Assembly: GCF_020539485.1 (NCBI RefSeq)
Contig: NZ_JACDXU010000001.1
Span: 1,054,001-1,118,000 of the forward strand
Direction of reading: 5' to 3'
From: Fulverythrobacter ferritrahens
GTDB taxonomy: Bacteria > Pseudomonadota > Alphaproteobacteria > Sphingomonadales > Sphingomonadaceae
Length of the DNA: 64,000 nucleotides
Part shown: positions 42,952 to 51,589 of the stretch, in pieces
Layout: the number at the start of each line of letters is the position of its first letter
How positions within the stretch are numbered: position 1 is the stretch's first letter
Translations under genes and position numbers: made by a program
The notes under the pieces: model-generated
What the model was told of the DNA's origin: nothing
Databases searched by the model: none
The model's input: the letters and a program-made list of their open reading frames with translations, nothing else

Positions 42952-45900
42952 TTACTGCGCTGGGGACAAGTGCGCTTTGTGCTCTGCCAGCAAAGCGGCA
43001 GGCAAGGCGAACAATTCAGGCGTCTGGGTATAGAGAACCGCAGCCTCCACTACCCGCCCCGGATAGATTACCTCCAGCGCAGCGACATAGGCCGCCATCT
43101 GGCGCAAGGTGGCCATCGGGATTTGCGTAAGCGACCGGGGCGGACGGGCAGCTGTCTTGAAATCCACCACCATCACGCGGTTGGCAGTGACGAACAAGCG
43201 GTCCGCAGTACCGGCGATTACCCTGCCCTCGACCGTGGCCGCCAGCGGAACTTCGGCAAGCGCGGAAGGGGAGAATATCTCGGCCCAGTCGGGAGCGTTC
43301 AGCACCGCCAGAGCCGCTTCCGTCATCTCTTCGCGGGTTGCTTCATCCAGATCGGCAGCCCGACGCGCCAGCCACTGCCGGGCAGCCCCGGCGCGAGCAT
43401 CCCGTTCAAGCTCGGGCAGGCGTTCCAGCAGGGCGTGGATCAGTGTCCCCCTTCGCGCAGCCGCCTCCATCGTTCCGGGAGGCATAGGCGGCATGGGCGC
43501 AGTATCCTCGCCAAGCGAAGACGGCGCGAGCGGGCGCGGCGGGCGCGGTTCCGGCCCTATCGGCCGCAAAGCCCATTCCGGCAAGGCGATGGAAGCCTCC
43601 CCGGAAACCGCCGGGCTTCCGCCCGCTACTGGTGGCGGCAAAGCTCCAATTTCCCAGCGACGCCCCCACACAGGGTCTTCGATTGGCTCCCCGGTGAATA
43701 TCGGGCGAAGCTGCGCATGCCAGCTATCAGGCGCGGGTTCATCCTCCCGGCTGCCAAGCGCACCGCCAATGAACAAAGCCTCTTCCGCACGGGTCATCGC
43801 CACATAGAGCAGGCGCCAATGTTCCTCCCGCTCGGCAGCGGCACCCGCTGCTTCGGCCTGGGCGATACGCCCCACCTTTTCCTCGCCTGAAAGGCTCGGC
43901 AAAGGCACGCGTCGCCCCGCCCCGCCCGGCAGGATCTCTTCAAGTTCCAGCCCGCGCGGCGGGGATGTGTCGGGATTTCCAGCCGCATCCGCCAGAATGA
44001 CGATCGGTGCCTGAAGCCCCTTGGAGCCGTGCACGGTCATCACCCGCACCAGATCGCTGCTTGCCCCGGCCTCGCGCTTCAATTCACCCTCGCCAGCATC
44101 GAACCACTGAATGAAGCCCTGCAGACTGGGTGTAAGCGCGCTGGCATAAGCGAGCGCCGCATTGAGCAGTTCGTCAATCGGATCATTCGCCTCGCGCCCA
44201 AGCCGGGCGACGAGTTTACGACGTCCTTGCCAGGAACCAACCAGAATCCAGTGCAACAACGCCTGAGGCGGCTCGTAATCCGCACGTGCCAGCAATTCGC
44301 CCAATTGCACCAGTGTGGCCCGGACGAGTGGATCGGATGAAGCACGCAGGTGGCCCCACAGGCGCACCCGGCCATCTTCCCGCCAGCCATGATCGAGCAA
44401 ATCCTGCTGGCTCCAGCCGATCAGCGGAGAAACAAGCAGATTGGCAAGATTGAGGTCGTCCAGCGGCTGCGCGGCAAAACGCAAGGCGGCCATCAGGTCT
44501 TTCACCGCCAGAGGGGCGCCAAGCCGAAGCCGGTCCACCCCTGCCACCGGCACGCCGGCCGCATAGAGCCGCGCGACGATCAGCCCCGCCAGATCGCGGC
44601 GCTTGCGGACCAGCACCATGATGTCGCCCGGCCCGGCGTTGCGATGCCTCCCCTTGGCGAGCGGGAAGCCCTGATCGAGCCATGCCTTGACCTGCCGGGC
44701 AATCTTGCCCGCCATCCGGCGTTCCGCGCTGGATATCCAGCTCTGCTCGCCTTCATCCTCTCCTGCATCGTTGGCCTCGGAGGAAACCGGCTGCCACAGA
44801 ATGACAAGGCCGGGGCGATCATCACCGAAATGCTTTTCCGGTTCATCGCTCAGGCCAAAACGACCATGCCCGATGGCGGCGATCGCCTCGTCCACGAAAG
44901 TGAGGACTTGCTGGGCAGTCCGGAAGCTCTGGCCAAGCCCGAGGTCGAGCAAGTCCCGCGCCGGTCCGCCGCCGCGCGCTTCCCGCGCATTCGCCACCGC
45001 ACCCGCCAGCGCCTTGCGCACCCGATCCCGCGCCCTCGCGAAATTCTCGGGACTGGTGCCCTGGAAACGGAAAATCGCCTGCTTGTAATCGCCCACCACG
45101 AACAGGGTGCGCATCTTGCCATCGCGCTGCCCCAGTCCGGCGAAGAAGTCCCCTGTCAGCGCATCGATGATCCTCCATTGCGCCTCATTGGTGTCCTGCG
45201 CCTCATCCACCAGAATATGATCGAAACGCCGGTCCAGCTTGTAGCGGATCCAGTCCGCCAGATCGGAGCGATGGAGCAGGTCGGAAGCGCGGCGAATCTG
45301 GTCGTCGAAATCGATCAGCCCTTCGCGATTCTTCGCATCTTCCCATGCCAGCGCGAATTTTCGGCCGAGCATCAGGGCCGATAGTAGCCACTTCGCCAGG
45401 CCCAACAGAGCCTTGAACTGCGCGACTTCGGCAATCCGCTCCCCCACGCGGGCGACGTAATCGGGGTAGGCCGGATCGATCCCGAGCATTTGCTTGAGGC
45501 TGCGCGGCTCCCCCTTCTGGGTGAAGAGCGCGCTTTGCAGATCGCCAAGCCGCTCCGCCCGTTCGCCGGGGCTTGCAGCCAGCCATTCCCCGATGGCCGA
45601 AGCAGTGTCCTGCCCGGTCTTGGCCTTCCATCCTGCCTGCGCCGTCATGCACATGCGTAGCGAGACAGTGTCAAAACGATCATCCGCGCATAACGCCACG
45701 ATATCCGCTTCGGACGCATCGGCGGGCAGACCGAGCAACTGGTTCAGACGGTCAGCAAAAGGAGGAATCCAAGCCCCTGCACCGAACCATGCCTCTCGCG
45801 CCTGGGCGCATGTCATCAGCCAGGCTTCGACCGCATCCGGCCCTTTCCTGAGCGAAAGGTCCGCCAGGGCATCGAGCGTTTCTTCGTCACCCTGCTGCTG

Positions 45901-46407
45901 CGCCTCCACCAGCATTTCCGCCAGCACCTCCCGCGCCAGCAGACTACGCTCGCGATCTTCCATGGCACGAGTGCCGGGAGTAAGGCCTGCTTCCTCGGGA
46001 AAGGCCGAGAGCAGCCATTGGGCAAAGGCGTGGATCGTGTCGATCCTCAATCCACCCCCCGGGCAATCGAGGACGCTGGCAAACAAAGTGCGAGCCCGTT
46101 CGATGGCATCGGGCCCAAAATCGGCCCCGATTGCCTTGAGGTCCGCCGCCAGATCGCCGTCCGGCATACGCACCCAACCGGCCAGCACCTCATTGACGCG
46201 CACGGCCATCTCCGCCGCGCCAGCCTTGGTAAAGGTCAGGCAGAGAATCTCGGAAGGCTGGACATCAGGCTGGAGCAACAGGCGAAGCACGCGGGCGGAT
46301 AGCACCTGGGTTTTGCCCGTGCCCGCTGATGCCGAAAGCCACACAGTGCGTTCCGGATCGACCGCATGGGCCTGATTGCCCTTGAGCGGATAGACCTTGC
46401 CGCTCAC
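42952..46407 (-). CDS. addA: Double-strand break repair helicase-nuclease AddA
   Basis: A 1151-residue subunit of the AddAB (RecBCD-like) complex, which processes broken DNA ends for RecA loading. UvrD-type motifs are the Walker A VWLSASAGTGKTQVLSARVL near residue 25, HILVDEAQDTNEAQWRII and TVHGSKGLQAPIVILADAA. The C-terminal PD-(D/E)XK nuclease has GTADRLF and VMVVDFKTAARPP (Asp and Lys of the active site). The start overlaps the addB stop by 4 nt (ATGA). The length is typical of alphaproteobacterial AddA. Confidence 0.98.
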   Translation of the reverse strand: MSGKVYPLKGNQAHAVDPERTVWLSASAGTGKTQVLSARVLRLLLQPDVQPSEILCLTFTKAGAAEMAVRVNEVLAGWVRMPDGDLAADLKAIGADFGPDAIERARTLFASVLDCPGGGLRIDTIHAFAQWLLSAFPEEAGLTPGTRAMEDRERSLLAREVLAEMLVEAQQQGDEETLDALADLSLRKGPDAVEAWLMTCAQAREAWFGAGAWIPPFADRLNQLLGLPADASEADIVALCADDRFDTVSLRMCMTAQAGWKAKTGQDTASAIGEWLAASPGERAERLGDLQSALFTQKGEPRSLKQMLGIDPAYPDYVARVGERIAEVAQFKALLGLAKWLLSALMLGRKFALAWEDAKNREGLIDFDDQIRRASDLLHRSDLADWIRYKLDRRFDHILVDEAQDTNEAQWRIIDALTGDFFAGLGQRDGKMRTLFVVGDYKQAIFRFQGTSPENFARARDRVRKALAGAVANAREARGGGPARDLLDLGLGQSFRTAQQVLTFVDEAIAAIGHGRFGLSDEPEKHFGDDRPGLVILWQPVSSEANDAGEDEGEQSWISSAERRMAGKIARQVKAWLDQGFPLAKGRHRNAGPGDIMVLVRKRRDLAGLIVARLYAAGVPVAGVDRLRLGAPLAVKDLMAALRFAAQPLDDLNLANLLVSPLIGWSQQDLLDHGWREDGRVRLWGHLRASSDPLVRATLVQLGELLARADYEPPQALLHWILVGSWQGRRKLVARLGREANDPIDELLNAALAYASALTPSLQGFIQWFDAGEGELKREAGASSDLVRVMTVHGSKGLQAPIVILADAAGNPDTSPPRGLELEEILPGGAGRRVPLPSLSGEEKVGRIAQAEAAGAAAEREEHWRLLYVAMTRAEEALFIGGALGSREDEPAPDSWHAQLRPIFTGEPIEDPVWGRRWEIGALPPPVAGGSPAVSGEASIALPEWALRPIGPEPRPPRPLAPSSLGEDTAPMPPMPPGTMEAAARRGTLIHALLERLPELERDARAGAARQWLARRAADLDEATREEMTEAALAVLNAPDWAEIFSPSALAEVPLAATVEGRVIAGTADRLFVTANRVMVVDFKTAARPPRSLTQIPMATLRQMAAYVAALEVIYPGRVVEAAVLYTQTPELFALPAALLAEHKAHLSPAQ

Positions 46408-49400
46408 GTACCCTTCTCCCTAGCCCCGTTCTGCTTGGCCCCGTTCCCCTTAGCCTCGTCCTCCAGTCCCATCCATTCATCCAGACGCATCAACTGGTCA
46501 TATTCGCCATAATTGGGCAGATCGGGATTGAGCCGCGCAGTGAAGGGTTCGGCGCCCAATATCCAGCGGCTGAGCGCGTCGTGCAGATAGTCTTCCGTCC
46601 TTTCGAGGAATTCCTCGCGCAGCAGGCCCGTCTTCTTGCGCCCTTCCTTGATAGGCTCATCCCGCTTGCCGAACCCGGTTTCGCTCTGCGGATTTTTTCC
46701 GAAGGACCAATATTCGAAATGGGTAGGTTCTCCGGTGATTACCTCACCCGCACTGTCGCGGATCTTGCCGGCCTGCGCCATCAGCCCCAGAACCCCGAGT
46801 TGGAGCGCAAAACCTTCCTCCACCATTCTGCCGGAGGGCGGAGAGCCTGTTTTGTAATCGACAATGGCCAGTTCGCCGCCCGGCAGGCGGTCGATCCTGT
46901 CAGCGCGGCCACGCAGCGTTACCCCGCGCACTTCCATTTCGCCCCAGGCTTCGACAGCGGCTACTTTCCGTTCGGGCAAGCGCTCGGTCAGCTCGCTCTC
47001 GATCCACTGCAGCGCCGCCATCAGGCGCGGCCGCCACAAGGTCCGCATCAGAGGATGCGCGTTGATCTGTTCCAGCACCCGTTCCGCGATCGGGGCAAGC
47101 TCACCCCCCTCAAGGTGCCATGCTTCGAGAATCTTGTGTGCGGCGTCCCCCCTCCAGGCCGCAGTGGGCACTGTATCCAGCGCATCGAGGCTGCGCAGTT
47201 TGAGGATGGCATTGGCATAGAACTGATAGGGATCGCCGCGCAGCCGATCCAGAGCGGTGACGCTGATCGGAACCTTCCGCCGCTCGGCCGACGGCATCGG
47301 CTGCGGCCGCAAATATTGCGGTGCACGGGGCGCCGCATCAATGGCGCGAGCAAGCCTGACGGCCTCTGCTTCCCGGTGATCGCCCAGCAATTTCTCTCCC
47401 AGCAGCGCCTCGACGCGCAGGAGAAAGCGCGAAGGGATGGCCGGGCCGGATATGTCCCTGTCGGCCCTGCTGAGCACCACTTCCGGCGCGCCTAGCAGGC
47501 CGGCAAGGTCATGTGCTGAAAGGCCGATACGGAAATCGGCTGCGGGTACGCCCAATATTCGCAGAATGGCAGGCGCCAGCAGGGAATCCTGCGTAGGTAT
47601 CTGGGGCCAGCTTCCTTCATTCAGCCCCCCGCAGATGACCAGTTCCGCGCGCGTCATCCGCGCTTCCAGAAGGCCGTAGATCGCCACGCGCGAATGGCCG
47701 CCCCAGGGCGGACGAACGGCGATAGCATCCATCCGCTCGCGCAGCACCGCGTGCAGATCTTGGGGGGCCAGCAAGGTTCCCACGTCACGGGCGTGGAGCC
47801 TCAGATCCTCTACCAGCGAAGCCAGCGCACGTCCGTCTTCCCGGGCCCACAGGGCTTCGCCGCACAATGCCTCTCCGGCAGACGCCAGAGCGTCAAGCAA
47901 ATCGGCCAGTGGAGCTTCGTCCCTGCCGCCCAGTTCCAGCAACGGCACAAGGGCAGCTTCGATATGTTCCCACCAAGGGAGAATGCCGGGATCCCGCTCG
48001 GCCAGCTTCATCGCCAGTCGGCGCGGAACGGCAAGGCCAGGTTCGGGCCGCGGCCCGCGCATATCGCGTTCCAAGGCACGCGCACGCTCAAGCCAGTCCG
48101 GCCGCCCCTCCCCAGCCCCGGCGAGGGGATGGCCCAACAAGGCCATAAGCGGGACCGGCGCAGCATGATCCGCCATGATCTCGCCCAGCAGCAGAAGAAC
48201 CCGGCCCGCCGCCGTTTGCGACAACGGCCTGCCGGCGGTGTCGTCGGCCGCGATGTTCCAGCGCTGCAGATGGGCTGCCACGCGGCCGGCAAGACTGCGA
48301 TCCGGGGTCACCAGCGCAACCCGCTTCTCCGACTCTTCCAGCGATTGCCGGATGAGCAGCGCGATGGCTTGCGCTTCTTCTTCGGGATTGGCGGTGTTCA
48401 TGATCCGCACACCTGCAAGGCGGCGTTGTTCCGCAGGCATCGTGGCCCATTGCTTGCTGGCCTGTGGCGGCAGGAACAGGCTGGAAATGGCATGGGTACG
48501 CTCGGGCGGCCCCTTTGCCATCCCGGCACGATGCCATTGCTGCACCTCCTCGCGTGCCACCCCCATGCGGTTAAGCAACAATTTGAGGTGATATTGCGGA
48601 TGGGTAACGGCATCCCCCCGCGCAAAGACCGGCCCGCCCCCCTCCTTCGGCGCTCCGGCGCAGCCCAATTCGTCCCACACCGCATTGTCCATCGACAGGT
48701 CGAGGTCCGGCAGGATTACCCCGCCCTGCGGCAGTTCGGAAATGACTTTCAGCAGGCGCGCAAGGGCCGGTGCCGAGCTGGTTACGCCCGCCACAACGAT
48801 TGGGGAAGCTGGCGGGGCCGCCCGCCATTTGCGCGCTGCCGCGTTGAACAACATGTTGCGCCGGGTGGCCGCATCCACCTCGCCCCGTTCCGCCAGCTCT
48901 GCCAGCCAATATTGCTGAACCGTAGCGAAAAGCCGGGTATTGGCGGACCAGTGGTGAGACAGATCGGCGAGGACATTCAGCACCTCGTCGCTCCACAGCC
49001 GTTCCGGCGCGACGTCCTCGACCAGCAGACGATCCATCGCCTGCGCGATCTGGGCAGCAAGCCGCAGAGCAGTTGCGCCTTTTCTGGCCTGCTCGCCTCC
49101 ATGTTCGCGCACCAGTTCAGCCAGCCGCAGCCAACGGCGCGTGGGATCGGCGGCGGGTGGAATATCGCCAGTCTCTCCGATCGGATCGAACAGAGGGCCC
49201 AGCGTCTCATCCAGATCGAGATCGCCAACCACCGCCATGCGCGGCATCAGCAGGCCGGATTGGCCTTCCTGAGTGCCGTAATGACGGATGAATGCCTCTG
49301 TGACCGTGCGGATGGCGCGGCGGCTCGGCAAAAGAAGCGTCAGCCGGGCAAGGCCGAAATCCTCTTCCGAATAACGCGGCACCAGTCCCGCCACCAGAGC

Positions 49401-49460
49401 ATCGGCAAAGCCGCGATGGGCAGCAATCGAATAGACCTGAGGGCCCGACCGCTCAGCCAC
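46404..49460 (-). CDS. addB: Double-strand break repair protein AddB
   Basis: A 1018-residue partner of AddA. The N-terminal inactivated helicase domain contains LTLLLPSRRAIRTVTEAFI. The C-terminal nuclease domain has VTLRGRADRIDRLPGG and LAIVDYKTGSPPSGRM. The four-cysteine iron-sulphur staple of Gram-positive AddB is not visible, as is usual for the alphaproteobacterial form. It overlaps the murU-like gene by 8 nt and addA by 4 nt, so expression is coupled to the cell-wall recycling genes. Confidence 0.95.
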   Translation of the reverse strand: MAERSGPQVYSIAAHRGFADALVAGLVPRYSEEDFGLARLTLLLPSRRAIRTVTEAFIRHYGTQEGQSGLLMPRMAVVGDLDLDETLGPLFDPIGETGDIPPAADPTRRWLRLAELVREHGGEQARKGATALRLAAQIAQAMDRLLVEDVAPERLWSDEVLNVLADLSHHWSANTRLFATVQQYWLAELAERGEVDAATRRNMLFNAAARKWRAAPPASPIVVAGVTSSAPALARLLKVISELPQGGVILPDLDLSMDNAVWDELGCAGAPKEGGGPVFARGDAVTHPQYHLKLLLNRMGVAREEVQQWHRAGMAKGPPERTHAISSLFLPPQASKQWATMPAEQRRLAGVRIMNTANPEEEAQAIALLIRQSLEESEKRVALVTPDRSLAGRVAAHLQRWNIAADDTAGRPLSQTAAGRVLLLLGEIMADHAAPVPLMALLGHPLAGAGEGRPDWLERARALERDMRGPRPEPGLAVPRRLAMKLAERDPGILPWWEHIEAALVPLLELGGRDEAPLADLLDALASAGEALCGEALWAREDGRALASLVEDLRLHARDVGTLLAPQDLHAVLRERMDAIAVRPPWGGHSRVAIYGLLEARMTRAELVICGGLNEGSWPQIPTQDSLLAPAILRILGVPAADFRIGLSAHDLAGLLGAPEVVLSRADRDISGPAIPSRFLLRVEALLGEKLLGDHREAEAVRLARAIDAAPRAPQYLRPQPMPSAERRKVPISVTALDRLRGDPYQFYANAILKLRSLDALDTVPTAAWRGDAAHKILEAWHLEGGELAPIAERVLEQINAHPLMRTLWRPRLMAALQWIESELTERLPERKVAAVEAWGEMEVRGVTLRGRADRIDRLPGGELAIVDYKTGSPPSGRMVEEGFALQLGVLGLMAQAGKIRDSAGEVITGEPTHFEYWSFGKNPQSETGFGKRDEPIKEGRKKTGLLREEFLERTEDYLHDALSRWILGAEPFTARLNPDLPNYGEYDQLMRLDEWMGLEDEAKGNGAKQNGAREKGT

Positions 49461-50169
49461 GTTTCAAAGCGGATTCTGTGGGCCCAATCGCGCCTGGCTC
49501 GCCCACTTCGAACCACTCCCCCGCAAAACAGAGCCCGTAAAGCCTGCCTTCCTCGATCGCGCGGCTCCACAGAACATTGGTCGAGAAGGGCCCTTCCGGT
49601 GCATCCCGCAACAGACGGTGCGAAACGAGCTGGATGCCGCTGTAGATGAACGGCGCGATCCGACCCGAGCGCCGGCGCGAAATACGCCCCAACGGGTCCA
49701 TCTGGAAATCACCCTTGCCGCGATAATTGAAGGCTCCCGCATGCGGCACCAGTAACAGCAGGGCATCCATCCGTTCAGCATCCCAGCTTTCCGAAAGCTC
49801 CCGAAAGGCATCATAGGGCCCGTCGAGCCAGATATTGTCCGCGTTCACAGAGAAGAACGGATCGGGCAGCAATGCCTGCGCCTTCACCATCCCGCCGCCG
49901 GTTTCCAGCAGCAGGGCGCGCTCATCCGAAATGGTGACCTTGGGCATAGGCCGGGCGCCAAGATGGGCTTCCAGCGCATCGGCCAGATAGTGAACGTTCA
50001 CCACCGCCTTCGTCACCCCGGCAGCGCCAAGGCGATCCAGTACATGGTCGATCAACGGCTTGCCGGCCACCCGCACCATCGGCTTGGGCTGGGTCGCAGT
50101 GAGCGGGCGCATGCGCTTGCCGAGGCCGGCCGCGAGCACCATCGCCGTATCCGATGCAAGTGTGCTCAC
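49453..50169 (-). CDS. murU: N-acetylmuramate-1-phosphate uridylyltransferase-like nucleotidyltransferase
   Basis: A 238-residue sugar-1-phosphate nucleotidyltransferase. The nucleotide-binding loop is AMVLAAGLGKRMRPLT, followed by KPMVRVAGKPLIDHVLDRL and the metal-binding FFSVNADNIWLDG. Together with the adjacent kinase it forms the AmgK-MurU salvage route, which turns recycled MurNAc into UDP-MurNAc and bypasses de novo synthesis (known in Pseudomonas and other Gram-negatives). The start GTG 50169 overlaps the kinase stop (GTGA). The assignment rests on this pairing; on its own it could be another hexose-1-phosphate transferase. Confidence 0.9.
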   Translation of the reverse strand: MSTLASDTAMVLAAGLGKRMRPLTATQPKPMVRVAGKPLIDHVLDRLGAAGVTKAVVNVHYLADALEAHLGARPMPKVTISDERALLLETGGGMVKAQALLPDPFFSVNADNIWLDGPYDAFRELSESWDAERMDALLLLVPHAGAFNYRGKGDFQMDPLGRISRRRSGRIAPFIYSGIQLVSHRLLRDAPEGPFSTNVLWSRAIEEGRLYGLCFAGEWFEVGEPGAIGPTESALKRG

Positions 50170-51149
50170 CCCAGCCCTCCTCCGCACCTCTCCCGGACAT
50201 CCTTCGGGATATTGGCATCGAACCAGCGCGCGACAGGCTCAAGTGCAGGATGAGCGAGATCGCGCTCCAGCGCTTCCCACACGCGCGGGATGAAGGCGAG
50301 ATAGCGCGACTTGCCGTCCCGCTTCCAGAGGCGGGCGAAGATACCCACGATCTTGGCGTTACGCTGCGCGCCGAGGCGGGCATAGTCAGCCGTGAATTCG
50401 GCGTCATGTTCCGGCCCGCCATTCACCTGCGACAGGTAATGATCGAGCATGGCCCGTTCGAGTTCCATCGAAACATCACGCCGGGCATCCTGCAGCAGCG
50501 AAACGATGTCATAGGCCGGGTGGCCCACAAGAGCGTCCTGGAAATCGATCAATCCCTGCGCGCCATTCGGCAGCAGCATGATGTTTTCCGCGTGATAATC
50601 GCGCAGGACAGTGATGCCGGGCGCCTGTCGGGTAATGACCGGGGCCATCACCTTATCCCACGCATCGGCATAGGCAGCAGCGTCCACTTCGATCCCCGCA
50701 GCCGGGCAATACCACTCCGGGAAGAGCGCCACCTCGCGCTGATAGACCGCCATATCATAGGGCGGGAACGGCCCGGGCGACGAGCGGTGGAGCTTCACCA
50801 GCGCGTCAATCGCACCGCGATAGGTTTCCTGCTCGGCAGCGGGATGGACATCCAGCCAGTCCCGCATCCGATCGGAACCGAAATCTTCCAGCAGGACGAG
50901 GCCCCGCGCGCGATCCTCCGCATAAATAGCGGGAGCACGATGGCCATGTTCGGTGAGCCAGTGAGCGACATCGAGGAACGGCCCCGGATCTTCATGAGGG
51001 GGAGGCGCGTCCATCAGCATCGCGCTTTTCGCGCCATCCCGGATACGGAAATAGCGACGGAAACTGGCATCTCCGGGCAAAGGTTCAATGGACGCACCTT
51101 GCCAGCCTGCGCTGGCGAGGAATTGTTCGATACCGTCAGGCAGGCTCAT
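50166..51149 (-). CDS. amgK: Anomeric MurNAc/GlcNAc kinase-like phosphotransferase
   Basis: A 327-residue aminoglycoside-phosphotransferase-fold kinase. The family start is LPGDASFRRYFRIR, with the catalytic loop VLRDYHAENIMLLP and the magnesium-binding LIDFQDALVGHPAYDIVSLL. AmgK phosphorylates C1 of MurNAc and GlcNAc during cell-wall recycling. ATG 51149 is chosen because it overlaps the tsaE stop (ATGA); six residues upstream are also open. The adjacent uridylyltransferase supports the call. Confidence 0.92.
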   Translation of the reverse strand: MSLPDGIEQFLASAGWQGASIEPLPGDASFRRYFRIRDGAKSAMLMDAPPPHEDPGPFLDVAHWLTEHGHRAPAIYAEDRARGLVLLEDFGSDRMRDWLDVHPAAEQETYRGAIDALVKLHRSSPGPFPPYDMAVYQREVALFPEWYCPAAGIEVDAAAYADAWDKVMAPVITRQAPGITVLRDYHAENIMLLPNGAQGLIDFQDALVGHPAYDIVSLLQDARRDVSMELERAMLDHYLSQVNGGPEHDAEFTADYARLGAQRNAKIVGIFARLWKRDGKSRYLAFIPRVWEALERDLAHPALEPVARWFDANIPKDVRERCGGGLG

Positions 51150-51589
51150 GGAAATCGCCCTAGCCAATCCGCCCCCGTCTCGACAACGGCCTTGCGCCCT
51201 TCACCCGCAATTTCCAGCGCGATGGAAAGGCAACCGGGCTCATGAGCGAACCCCCCGGCATGATCCGGCCATTCGGCAATCATCGCCGCGCCCTCCCGAT
51301 AATCGTCGAGCCCCAGTTCCTCCGCTTCTTCCGGGCGGGACAGGCGATAGAAATCGGCATGAACCAGCGGCAAGCGGACGGCTGGCGGATCGTAGGTTTC
51401 GATGATGGTGAAGCTGGGTGACGGAACCTCGCCCTGATGGCCCAACGCCGCGATAATCGCCCGCGCGAGCGTCGTCTTCCCAGTGCCAAGACCGCCGGTG
51501 AGCGCCACCACGTCTCCCGCCCGCAGGCGTTCAGCAATTCGGCCGCCCAGATGTTCCATCGCGGCGAGATCGGGGAGATCCACGATCAT
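51146..51589 (-). CDS. tsaE: tRNA threonylcarbamoyladenosine biosynthesis ATPase TsaE
   Basis: A 147-residue ATPase of the TsaB-TsaD-TsaE complex, which makes t6A37 in tRNAs reading ANN codons. The Walker A is ALTGGLGTGKTTLARAI near residue 35, and SPSFTIIETY then HADFYRL form the switch and Walker B regions. Its start overlaps the divL stop (ATGA) and its stop overlaps the amgK start (ATGA), so it is tightly embedded in the operon. TsaB and TsaD are not in the window. Confidence 0.97.
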   Translation of the reverse strand: MIVDLPDLAAMEHLGGRIAERLRAGDVVALTGGLGTGKTTLARAIIAALGHQGEVPSPSFTIIETYDPPAVRLPLVHADFYRLSRPEEAEELGLDDYREGAAMIAEWPDHAGGFAHEPGCLSIALEIAGEGRKAVVETGADWLGRFP

